In this document: one piece after another, positions 52,387 to 61,100 of the stretch
Layout of the letters: every line of letters starts with the position of its first letter
Numbering within the stretch: the first letter of the stretch is position 1
Assembly: GCA_023150875.1 (NCBI GenBank)
Contig: JAKLKC010000002.1
Coordinates: 198,846 to 262,845 of the forward strand
Direction: 5' to 3'
DNA: 64,000 nucleotides
Origin: Myxococcota bacterium
Lineage (GTDB): Bacteria > Myxococcota_A > UBA796 > UBA9615 > JAKLKC01
Program-made: the position numbers and the translations under genes
The notes under the pieces: model-generated
Told to the model about the DNA's origin: nothing
Database searches by the model: none
What the model saw: only the letters and a program-made list of their open reading frames with translations

Positions 52387-54486
52387 ATGCCCCGCGCCCT
52401 CTACCATCCCGGCGACGTCGTCGGGGGCTGCACCCTGGTCGCCCGCCTCGGGAGGGGCGGGATGGCCGAGGTGTGGCGGGCGCGCTGGGAGGGGGGTTTC
52501 GGCCTGCGGAAGGCCGTCGCCGTCAAGGTGATCCAGCTCGAGGACGGCGGCGCGAACCGGAGGGTGGTGGACGCCCTCCTGGCGGAGGGTCGCGCCTGCG
52601 CGCTGATCCGCCACCCCAACGTGGTGGACCTCTACGACCTGGGCTGCCAGGACGACCTGTACTACGCGGTGATGGAGTACGTGGACGGGCCGACCTTCGG
52701 CGCCCTGCTCTCCCGGGTCGTGGGGAAGGGACTGGTGCTGCCCCGCTCGGTGGTGGTGGACCTCGCCATCCAGGCGTGCCGCGGCCTCGCCGCCGCCCAC
52801 CGGGCCACCGACGTCGACGGGAGCCCCATGGGCCTCGTCCACCGCGACGTCAAGCCGTCGAACCTGATGATCGACGGCGCGGGGACCGTGAAGGTCCTGG
52901 ACTTCGGGATCGCCCGGGGCGCCCTCGGCGGCGCCGCGACGATGACGGGCCTGACCAAGGGCACGCCCCGCTACATGGCGCCGGAGCAGTGGGCCTCCGA
53001 CGGCGTGGGTCCGGCGACGGACCTGTTCTCGCTGGGGGCGGTGATCGCCGAGCTCGCCTCCGCTCACCCGGTCTTCCCGGGGACGGAGGTGCACCAGGTC
53101 TACCACCAGCTCATGTCGACGACCCCCGCCTCCAACGTGGCCGCGGTGGCGGAACGCTTCCCGGAGCTCGCCCCCATCCTGGTGCGCTGCCTGATGCGGG
53201 ACCCCGCCGACCGCCCTGCCTCCGCCTCGGCGTTGGAGAGGGACCTCCTGGACCTCCGGTCCGGGCTCGCAGCGCGACCCGCCGACCTGCGCCTCCTGGG
53301 CGCCATGTTCCGGGACGGCGCCGACGCCGCGCCGCCGGACGAGGCCGTCCTGGAAGCGGCGGAGCGGGTGGCGGCGTCGACGGATCGGGACTGGGTCCGG
53401 CTGGTGGAGGCGTTCGCGCCCCTCCCCTGGATGGGCCTGGACCGCCCGGACAGGCGGCGGGATCGAGAGGCCGGCGACTCGTCATCCGTCCCCCCGGCAC
53501 TGGGGACGCCGACTCCGTCCGGCCCCATCCCCCGGCCTCCCGATCCCTCCCCGCTCGCCCCGGAGGAGGCCGTTCCGATCCCGGCCCCTCCGGCGGTCCG
53601 GACCCCACCGCCACCGGGAACCTCCCACGAGTCCCAAGGAGCCCCACCTCGCCGCGCGCCGGTACCCGACGAGGCCGCCGAGGACGACCGGACCCTGATC
53701 CTACCCCCCGCGCTGCGGGAGCCATGGTCCTCGGTCGTACCGGACCCGCGACCCGGTGCGTTGGAGCCGGCCCGGACGGAGACCGCCGCTGGGACGAGCC
53801 CCGTACGGTCCCCGCCCGGAAAGGGCGCCGGCTGGGCCGTGTGGGCGCTGGCGGGGGCCGTGATCGGCTCCGTGCTGGGACTCGCCCTCCCGCTGGATCC
53901 ACCCGCCCGGGCCCTGGCGTCACCCCAGGAGCTGGCCGCCCCGCCGGCCCCCACGGGCCCGGACCTCGTTCCCCCTTCCGCCGACGGGGGCTCGGGGCCC
54001 TCCGACGACGCGGGGGCCGCCGGTCCCGCCGCCGCGCCTCCTCCGACCGCGCCCACCACCGCCGGTCCCCAGCGAGCCGGGGTCGTGGGCGATACCGGTC
54101 CCGAGGGGGGCCCCGCGGTGGCCGAGGCTCCACGGCCCGCGGGCGCCGAACGCGCGCCGCCGCCGACCGGGATCTCCCACGAGCCGCTCCGGTCGGTCCG
54201 GGCGGGCCAGTCCCTCCGGATCCGCGCCCGGGTGACGGGGGGCCGGGGATGCACGCCGAGGGTGGAGCTCGGCCCCGCGAACCCGGCCGACGGCGGGCTC
54301 CAGGCGTTCGAGTGCTCCCCATCGGGCGGCGCCTACGACTGCTACGTGACGGTCCCCAACCACGAGTCCTACGAACACGGGATCCGCTACGGGATCCGCT
54401 GCTGCACCGCCCCTGGCGACTGCCCCGGCCAGTGGCCGCGCCGCGGCGGCTTCCACGCGGTGGAGGGCTCGGCCGCGGCGCTCTGA
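52387..54486 (+). CDS. Transmembrane Ser/Thr protein kinase
   Basis: 699 residues. The kinase domain spans about 8-285: glycine loop LGRGGMAEVWRA, VAVKVIQL (Lys47), EGRACALIRHPNVV, catalytic loop LVHRDVKPSNLMID, DFG in VLDFGIARG, and APE in TPRYMAPEQWAS. A long Pro-rich juxtamembrane region follows (about 370-475), then one membrane helix (WAVWALAGAVIGSVLGLAL, about 482-502). The extracytoplasmic part has a Pro/Ala linker and a compact Cys-rich domain (RGCTPRVELGPANPADG, YGIRCCTAPGDCPGQW) that may be the sensor. It is followed after 28 bp by a TPR membrane protein. Confidence 0.95.
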   Translation: MPRALYHPGDVVGGCTLVARLGRGGMAEVWRARWEGGFGLRKAVAVKVIQLEDGGANRRVVDALLAEGRACALIRHPNVVDLYDLGCQDDLYYAVMEYVDGPTFGALLSRVVGKGLVLPRSVVVDLAIQACRGLAAAHRATDVDGSPMGLVHRDVKPSNLMIDGAGTVKVLDFGIARGALGGAATMTGLTKGTPRYMAPEQWASDGVGPATDLFSLGAVIAELASAHPVFPGTEVHQVYHQLMSTTPASNVAAVAERFPELAPILVRCLMRDPADRPASASALERDLLDLRSGLAARPADLRLLGAMFRDGADAAPPDEAVLEAAERVAASTDRDWVRLVEAFAPLPWMGLDRPDRRRDREAGDSSSVPPALGTPTPSGPIPRPPDPSPLAPEEAVPIPAPPAVRTPPPPGTSHESQGAPPRRAPVPDEAAEDDRTLILPPALREPWSSVVPDPRPGALEPARTETAAGTSPVRSPPGKGAGWAVWALAGAVIGSVLGLALPLDPPARALASPQELAAPPAPTGPDLVPPSADGGSGPSDDAGAAGPAAAPPPTAPTTAGPQRAGVVGDTGPEGGPAVAEAPRPAGAERAPPPTGISHEPLRSVRAGQSLRIRARVTGGRGCTPRVELGPANPADGGLQAFECSPSGGAYDCYVTVPNHESYEHGIRYGIRCCTAPGDCPGQWPRRGGFHAVEGSAAAL

Positions 54487-54514
54487 CTCCGCGGCGCGCT
54501 CCAGGGGGTGATGG

Positions 54515-55414
54515 ATGGTCCCGATGCGAATGCTCCGGTGGCGTGGGGTGGGGTCCTCGGGACGGGCGCTGGTCTTCGCCCTGGCGGTTCTCGCCGCCTC
54601 TCCTCCCCGCCCGGCGCTGGCGAGCGACGACGCGGCCCGTGCCTTCGAGGCCAGCGAGAAGGAGGCCCAGGCCCAGAAGGCCCTGTACCGGGGCGACGCC
54701 ACCCTGGCGCGGGACCTCGCCCGGGAGGCGCTGGAGCTGAACCCGTCGTCCCACACCTGGCTCGCCCGGCAGGTGGAGATCCGCGCGCTGGAGCGCCTGG
54801 GCCTGCGCGCCGAGGCCCGATCCCGCCTGGCGGAGTACGTGGTGCTCCCGGGGCTGACCCCCTCCCAGCGGCAGTGGGGCGAGGACTGGCGAGACCTCCT
54901 TGCCCCGGAACCCTCCCCGCCGGCCGGGGATCCCGGCGGCGCTCCCGCGGTGGCTGGGACCGTCGAGGGCGGGCCGGCCCCCGAGCCCGGCGCCGCTCCT
55001 CCCGAGGCCGCGGGCGGGACTGCCCCCACCCCCGCAGCTCCGTCCCCCGCGCGCCGGTCGGGCCCACCCCCCGGCGCCGCCGTCCCGTTCTGGGCCGTGG
55101 GGACCGCGGCCCTGGTCTCCGGCGGCGTGCTGGCGGGCACGACCGCCGCTTGCGAGCGGGCCCACCCCTCCCCCGCGGGGACGAGCCTCGCCGACGGGAA
55201 CTGCGGCGCGTGGCTCGTCGCCTCCCTCGTCGCCGTCGCCGGCGGGGCGGTCCTGGAGGCGGCCGGCATCGCCGTCCACGTCCGGGGGCGGGCGAGCACC
55301 GGCAAGACCGCCCGCACGGCCGGTCCCCCCCGCTCCGGTGCCCTGCCCTGGGCGGTGGTGGCGGGGGACGACACGGGGCCGGCCTGGGCCGTCGGCGTCT
55401 CCGGATCGTTCTAG
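54515..55414 (+). CDS. TPR-like membrane protein, C terminus ended by a repeat element
   Basis: 299 residues. A signal peptide (ending RPALA) is followed by TPR-like helices (EAQAQKALYRGDATLARDLA, EIRALERLGLRAEARSRLAE) and a Pro/Ala linker. Two hydrophobic segments sit near residues 190-210 and 230-250 (AVPFWAVGTAALVSGGVLAG, LVASLVAVAGGAVLEAAGIA), with Cys residues between them. The TAG stop (55412-55414) is part of the terminal repeat of the MITE-like element, so the original end of the protein may have been lost. It is probably cotranscribed with the kinase. Confidence 0.75.
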   Translation: MVPMRMLRWRGVGSSGRALVFALAVLAASPPRPALASDDAARAFEASEKEAQAQKALYRGDATLARDLAREALELNPSSHTWLARQVEIRALERLGLRAEARSRLAEYVVLPGLTPSQRQWGEDWRDLLAPEPSPPAGDPGGAPAVAGTVEGGPAPEPGAAPPEAAGGTAPTPAAPSPARRSGPPPGAAVPFWAVGTAALVSGGVLAGTTAACERAHPSPAGTSLADGNCGAWLVASLVAVAGGAVLEAAGIAVHVRGRASTGKTARTAGPPRSGALPWAVVAGDDTGPAWAVGVSGSF

Positions 55415-55621
55415 TACCACGTTCCGAAGGTTCCTCCCCAGTTTCTCCGTTCCCAGGCCCACCCGATTCGGAACGTAGGGCGGGGGCTTGTCCCCCGCCG
55501 CGGGGCTTCGGCGGGGGACAAGCCCCCGCCCTACGGGGCCTCCCGTTCGCGGGACCGCGACGCCGATGAGCTGGAAGGCGGACTCAGAAACTGGGGAACT
55601 CGCTCTGGAACGACGTACTAG
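55411..55621. mobile_element. MITE-like element with terminal inverted repeats and nested hairpin (complete copy)
   Basis: About 211 bp. The left end CTAGTACCACGTTCC (55411-55425) and the right end, in reverse complement CTAGTACGTCGTTCC (55621-55607), match, and the similarity continues through a shared CCCAGTTTCT about 38 bp in. The centre holds a perfect 25-bp palindrome (55475-55499 with 55510-55534). No coding sequence is present. A near-identical partial copy is at 63930-64000. Both ends are CTAG, which could be a target-site duplication or part of the repeat. Confidence 0.75.
55475..55534. terminator. Perfect 25-bp stem-loop inside the element
   Basis: The left arm starts GTAGGGCGGGGGCTTGTCCC and the right arm ends GGACAAGCCCCCGCCCTAC. 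The loop is 10 nt (55500-55509). It lies between two convergent genes (54515 and 55639) and could stop transcription from both sides. Confidence 0.6.
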
Positions 55622-55638
55622 CAGCTCATCGGGGACGG

Positions 55639-57990
55639 TCAGGGTACGGCCATCGGTCGGCCCGGGCCGAAGACCTCGATGGCGTCGAAGTGCAGGAGCT
55701 CCCCAGGGGCGGAGTCGGCGGTGAGGACCACGTCGTGCCAGCCGGTGGCCAGGCCCGAGACCCGCATGGGGACGGCGCCTGCGACCACGTCTCCCCAGAA
55801 GGCCCCGTCCACCACCACCGAGATCGAGCCCTCCTCCTCCGTGGGGCCCAGGACCTGGAACGCGGACCCCTCGAAGGTGAACTCCAGGGTGTCCCCGTCG
55901 GTGAGGATGTGTCCCCCGTTGTTGCCCCGGGTGGGATCGGTCCACCGGTCGCAGGCGCCGCCGGTCTCGAAGTCGGTGCAGATCAGGTGGTAGGACCCGT
56001 TCTCGAACCGCTCGTATCGCCGCAGCTTCTGGATCGTGTCGCCGCCGTCGGTGCTGGAGTAGACCCCGGCGTAGGTGCCGATCAGCAGGGTGCGCGTGGC
56101 GGCGAAGTCCCGGGCGCACTCCAGGTCGAACACCGCGGGGGCGATCCGCACCCCCCGGCGGACCCAGCGGTTCCCCCCGTCCGTGGACCGCCATAGCTGC
56201 CCGTCGGCGGTGGCGGCGAAGGCCGTGCCGTCATCGGCCATCACCGCGTCCCGGATCGGCCCCTCGGGGGACTCCGCGGCCGCGACCCAGGTGTCTCCCC
56301 CGTCGTCGGAGAAGACCACTCCCTCGCCGTCGGCATCCACCACCAGGAGCCTGCCGCCCGCGCTGGGCCAGATCAGGCCCCGGACCTCGCCTCCCGCGTC
56401 GCCGGTCCAGGCGGAGGACCAGGAGAGGCCGTCGTCGTCGGACACCAGCAGGGTCGCCGGGTCCCGGGTCGCCACCAGGAGGACGTCGGTCCCCGCCAGG
56501 GTGCCGGCGGCGACGCTGACCACGCCCCCGGACATCGCCGCCTGGAGGCTGGTCATCTCCTCGAAGGTGTCGCCGTCGTCGAGGCTCCGGAGGATGAGGT
56601 TCCCGGGGACACCCGCGGGCTGACCGGCCAGCCACAGGGCGCCGGCGACGTCGTGGAGGGTGTGGAGGGTGCCGAAGCCGAGGTCCGCGAAGCTCCACGT
56701 GGCGCCTCGATCGTCGCTCCGGTAGGGCTGCCGGTCGGCGCTGGCCCACACCACGCCCGAGGCGGCGTGCCCCGGCGCGGGCCGGATGTCCTGGAGATAG
56801 GTCATCTGGCCGTTCAGCCCCACCGCGGAGCCGTCCCAGGTGTTCCCTCCGTCGTCCGTGAAGTAGGCGCCGCCGCCGTAACCGGTGACGTAGATCCGCG
56901 GGTCCGAGGGCCAGCCGCCGGTGGCGGTCACGCCCCGCACGTAGTCGCCGGAGATCAGCTTCGATCCGAGCCAGGTCTCGCCGCCGTCGTCCGACACGTG
57001 GGCCCCGGACCAGCCGGCGGCGATGAGCCGCCCGTCCACCTCCCGGATGAAGCTGACGGCTTCTTCCGGTTCCTCCGGAGCGCCGGCGCCGCCCCAGTGG
57101 ACGTGGAAGGGGCTGTGGTGGATGTCCCAGGTCTCGCAGAGGTCGTCGGAGTGGAAGCCCGCCTCGACGCCGCTCCCGGCGTACAGCCCCCCCCAGAAGT
57201 CCGAGGAGAGGTAGGCGACGGACTCGGCGTAGTCCCCTTCCTCGTGGACGGGGAGGGGTCCGCACGGCACCCACTCCAGCGCGGTCTCGTCCCACCACAG
57301 GGCGCCAGAGACGGTCCCCACCACCACGCGCCCCCACACCAGGGCGGCGGCGATGCCGGCCTCGCCCCCCGGGAGGTCGGCGACGAACGAGTAGCTCCAC
57401 CCGAAGTCGTCGGACCTCCAGACGCCGCCGTCGTCCGCCAGGGCCAGCACCTCGCCAGGGTCCGAAGGCGAGGTGACGACCCGGGAGACCGGCTCGGCGA
57501 GGACCCGGTACATGGAGGGGGCGTCGGAGGGTTCGCCGCGGTACACCCCGCTGTCCCCAGCCACCAGCACGGCGCTCAACATGGGGACCATGTCCCTGCC
57601 CAGGGCGCCGGTGGGGAGCTGCGACTGGGACCAGTTCCGGCCCTCGTCGTGGGACACCCACAGCGTCCCGTCCTCCGCCAGGGCGACGAGGGAGGCGCCG
57701 GAGTAGTCGAGGTCCACGAGCACGTCGTTCGACGCCGGCGAGGCGAAGGCGGACCAGTGCCGCCCCCGGTCCCGGCTGAGCATGAGCTGGGACAAGGAGC
57801 TCGGGTCCAGGACCAGCCAGGCCCGCCCGTTCACGGCGAAGTAGGGATGGGGTGCCAGCGCCACCACCACGTCATGGGGACGGTGGGCGAGGGCCTCGCC
57901 GCCGGTCGCCAGCAGGATGGCGGCGGTGGCGAGGGGCAGGGCCCGGAGGGCCGCGCCGGGCCGGGCTCCGGGGTGGCGGGGACGGTGCAA
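55639..57990 (-). CDS. Secreted BNR/Asp-box beta-propeller protein
   Basis: 783 residues from a TTG at 57990, preferred because GGAGA lies 6 nt upstream and a normal signal peptide follows (ATAAILLATGGEALA). An ATG at 58050 is also in frame. Many sortilin/Vps10-like blades with the Asp-box S-x-D-x-G-x-T-W are visible: SRDRGRHWSAF, SHDEGRNWSQS, SDDGGETWLGS, TDDGGNTWDGS, SDDRGATWSF, SDDGGDTWVAA and STDGGNRWVRR. The C-terminal 110 residues form a separate carbohydrate-binding-module-like beta domain (LEFTFEGSAFQVLGPTEEEG, VDGAFWGDVV). The function is unknown. Confidence 0.85.
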   Translation of the reverse strand: MHRPRHPGARPGAALRALPLATAAILLATGGEALAHRPHDVVVALAPHPYFAVNGRAWLVLDPSSLSQLMLSRDRGRHWSAFASPASNDVLVDLDYSGASLVALAEDGTLWVSHDEGRNWSQSQLPTGALGRDMVPMLSAVLVAGDSGVYRGEPSDAPSMYRVLAEPVSRVVTSPSDPGEVLALADDGGVWRSDDFGWSYSFVADLPGGEAGIAAALVWGRVVVGTVSGALWWDETALEWVPCGPLPVHEEGDYAESVAYLSSDFWGGLYAGSGVEAGFHSDDLCETWDIHHSPFHVHWGGAGAPEEPEEAVSFIREVDGRLIAAGWSGAHVSDDGGETWLGSKLISGDYVRGVTATGGWPSDPRIYVTGYGGGAYFTDDGGNTWDGSAVGLNGQMTYLQDIRPAPGHAASGVVWASADRQPYRSDDRGATWSFADLGFGTLHTLHDVAGALWLAGQPAGVPGNLILRSLDDGDTFEEMTSLQAAMSGGVVSVAAGTLAGTDVLLVATRDPATLLVSDDDGLSWSSAWTGDAGGEVRGLIWPSAGGRLLVVDADGEGVVFSDDGGDTWVAAAESPEGPIRDAVMADDGTAFAATADGQLWRSTDGGNRWVRRGVRIAPAVFDLECARDFAATRTLLIGTYAGVYSSTDGGDTIQKLRRYERFENGSYHLICTDFETGGACDRWTDPTRGNNGGHILTDGDTLEFTFEGSAFQVLGPTEEEGSISVVVDGAFWGDVVAGAVPMRVSGLATGWHDVVLTADSAPGELLHFDAIEVFGPGRPMAVP

Positions 57991-58135
57991 GGCGTTCTCC
58001 GGGTGGCCCGGGCGAAGGTCGCCGGGCGGAGCGTCACGCCCCCCCGCCATGCCCGTGCCCGCGAGTACATAGCCGGACCCATGGGGATCCGCAAACGTTA
58101 GGCGACGACCCGTCCACCTTTCCGCAGCCCACCGT

Positions 58136-61100
58136 TCAGATCCCGAACCTCGCCCCCACCGTGAAGGTCCGGCCCCTCCGGTGGGTGGAGACCGTCTCGC
58201 CGCCCTGGGTGAACCTCACTTCGGGATCGACGAGGTTCTGGGCGTCGAAGGTCAGGGCGAAGCCCCGGCCCAGGTCCTGGCGCAGGCTCAGGTCGAGCTG
58301 GTGGACGGGCTGCTCGTAGACGTCCGGGGCGCCGTCGGCGCCCACTTCGGCGATCCGGGGTCCGAAGACGTTGTAGAGCACGTTCACCTGGGTGCCGCTG
58401 CGCTCGGCGTCATAGCCCAGCGCCACGTTCACCACGAAGGGGGACTGCCCCTGGAGGGGCCGGTCGTTGCTGGTCTGCACCCCCGATCCCTCGGGGAGCC
58501 GCACCCGGGACCCGATCCACGCGGCGTTGAACGCGATGGACAGGGGCGCCAGCTTCGGGTGGATGAAGTCGAACCGCTTGCGGACCTCCATCTCGACCCC
58601 GACGTTGTCGGCGTGGTCGGCGTTGGCGTAGGTCACGCTGAGCTGGGCGCTCACCACCACCACCGTCTCGATGGGCCACCACAGGCGCTTGTAGAAGGCG
58701 CCCACGGAGATCAGCTCCCCCGGCGTGGGGTACCACTCCCACCGGGCGTCGGCGTGGTAGATCACGGCGCTCCGGAGGTCGGGGTTCCCGTAGACCTGCC
58801 GGCCGCCCGTTACGTCGTTGAAGGTCGCGGGGGAGAGCTCCCGGAAGTCCGGGCGGTTCACGGTCCTGGCGCCGGCGAGGCGGACGTTCATGTCGTCCCT
58901 CGCCCGCAGCACCAGGTCGGCGCCGAACAGCACCTCGGTGTCCTCCACCTGGGCGACCACCGGCTCGGAGTCGGGGTTGAACAGCTCGTAGGTGCTCACC
59001 ACCTGGCGCGATGCCTCCACCCGCGCCCCCCCCACCAGCCGCACGCGTTCGTGGAGCGGGAAGTCCGTCGCCAGGTAGACGGCGCGGATCTGCTGCTCCG
59101 CCGTGTAGTTGTCGGTCTTCTGGGTGAACTCCTCGAACTGGAAGTCCCCGGGGCCGATGTTCTCGGGGGTGAACACGTCCTCGGGGTTCCGCTGGCCGAT
59201 CACCTCGGAGTCGCGGGAGGCCCCTCCCCGGTGCTGGAACTTATAGCGCCGGGTGCCGACCTCGCGGTCCCGCCACACCAGGTTCACCCCGGCGCCGACG
59301 CTGGCGAACAGGCCCGACCACTGGGGGAAGAGGAGCTTCACGTCGAGGCCGGCGTCGTAGTGGTTGTCCACCAGGTCGCTGAAGAGGCGGGAGTTCCCCT
59401 CGGGGCGGTCCGAGAGCAGCCACAGCTCCTCCCCCGTGGCCTCGTCCACGCGCTCGAAGTCGTAGCGGTACTCCCGGGTGTCCGGCTCGTGGCGCAGGGC
59501 GCGGGAGTAGGTGAACCGCCAGTCCCCCACCAGCCCGCCCGCCACGGGGAAGAAGTGGTGGCCCGACACCTGGTCGCTGAGGAGGGTGCGCTCGACGAAG
59601 CGGAGCCGGGTCATCTCGATGTCGGTGGCGGCGTCCCGGTTGTACCCGGAGAACACGCGGGTCTCGTCGTCACCGACGTGGTTCAGGAAGAGGCGGTTGC
59701 CCACGACGTGGGCGTCCCCCGCGCCCAGGGACACGTTCAGCAGCCCCCCGGCGACGGTCCGGTCGGTGAGGCTCTCGAAGGCGTAGGTGTGGAAGGGCTC
59801 CAGGGCCCCGCCGGAGCCGAGGTTGTAGTACACCCGGTCCTCCAGCAGGCGCTGGAAGGACTTGGAGTAGCCGAGGGCCGCGACCACCCCGAGGCGGCCC
59901 CGCTCGCCGAGGCCGAACCGGTTGCCCAGGGCGAGGCCGACGGAGCCGGCGGGCAGGACGGTGCTCCGGCCCGTCGCCCAGACGTCGGGCATCGCCTCGC
60001 CGAAGACCTCCAGCTCCTCGGCCGTGTAGCCGCGGTCGCTGAACATGTCCCGCTGGAGCAGGGGCTGGTCGGCGGAGGCGGCGGCGACGGAGTCGGGGAG
60101 CGCGCGGGCGCCGTCGTCGACCCCCAGCCAGTCGAGGCTCCCCCCCTGGTAGGTGAGCCCCTGGGCGAAGGTGGTCCCCGGGCGGAAGCCCATGCGGGCC
60201 GAGACCTTCACCAGGGGCTCCGTGGGGAAGGCCAGGGTGCGGACCCGCACCGATCCGCCGCCGAACTCCCCCGGTTCCTCCGGCAGGTAGGACTTGCCCA
60301 CGAAGAGGCTGTCCACCACCCCCGCCGGGAACATGTCCAGGGGGACGACGCGGCGCTCGGGATCGGGGCTCGGCAGGGCCGATCCATCCAGGGAGGTCGA
60401 GACGTAGCGCTCCCCCAGGCCGCGGACGTAGACGAACTGGCCACCCACGACCGTGAGCCCGGTGGCCCTCTTGAGGGCCTCGGCGGCGTTGGAGTCCCCG
60501 CTGCGGGCGATCTGCTCGGCGCCCACCACCTCGGCCACGGCCCCGGACTCCTGCTTCTCCTGGAGCAGCGCCAGGGTGCGGCTCGGGGCCCGGGCCGCCG
60601 TGACCTCCACGACGTCCGCGGCGGCGGCCATCGCCTCGGGCGGCCCCTCGGTCGGGGCGGCGGGAGCGTCCGCGGGATCCACGAGGTCCCCCGGGGGAGG
60701 ACCCAGGGGCTCGGTGAGGACCAAGGGGGTCAGGGCCAGGGGGGCCCCCGCCGCCAGGGCCAGGGTGGCGGCGGCGGTGTCCCCCTCCCCGACCTGGAAG
60801 GGGCCGGCCTCGGTGGGGACGAGGGCCCCGGTGGCCTGCTCGGAGATCCCGAAGGCGGCCACCAGGCCGTAGCGCACGGCGCGCCCCCGGACCTGGGTCC
60901 CGTCCGGAGCCAGGAAGGCCCCCGGCCCCTCGGACACCCGGGACGCTCGGGCCAGGCCCGCGAGGCCGAGGCGCGCGGTCTCCAGCGCGTACTCGTGGGG
61001 TGTCAGGCCCTCGGGGCTCCGGATCCCCCAGGTCCTCAGCGTGGCGCGCACCCGGGTGAACCCCTCTTCCAGAGCGGCGAGGTCGGCGGTGGGGAGGGGA

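Noticed and set aside
55475..55534. Interpreting the 25-bp hairpin as a simple rho-independent terminator only
   Set aside because: It lies inside an element with terminal inverted repeats, and a second copy of the element begins the same way, so it is primarily part of a mobile repeat. Termination may be a side effect.
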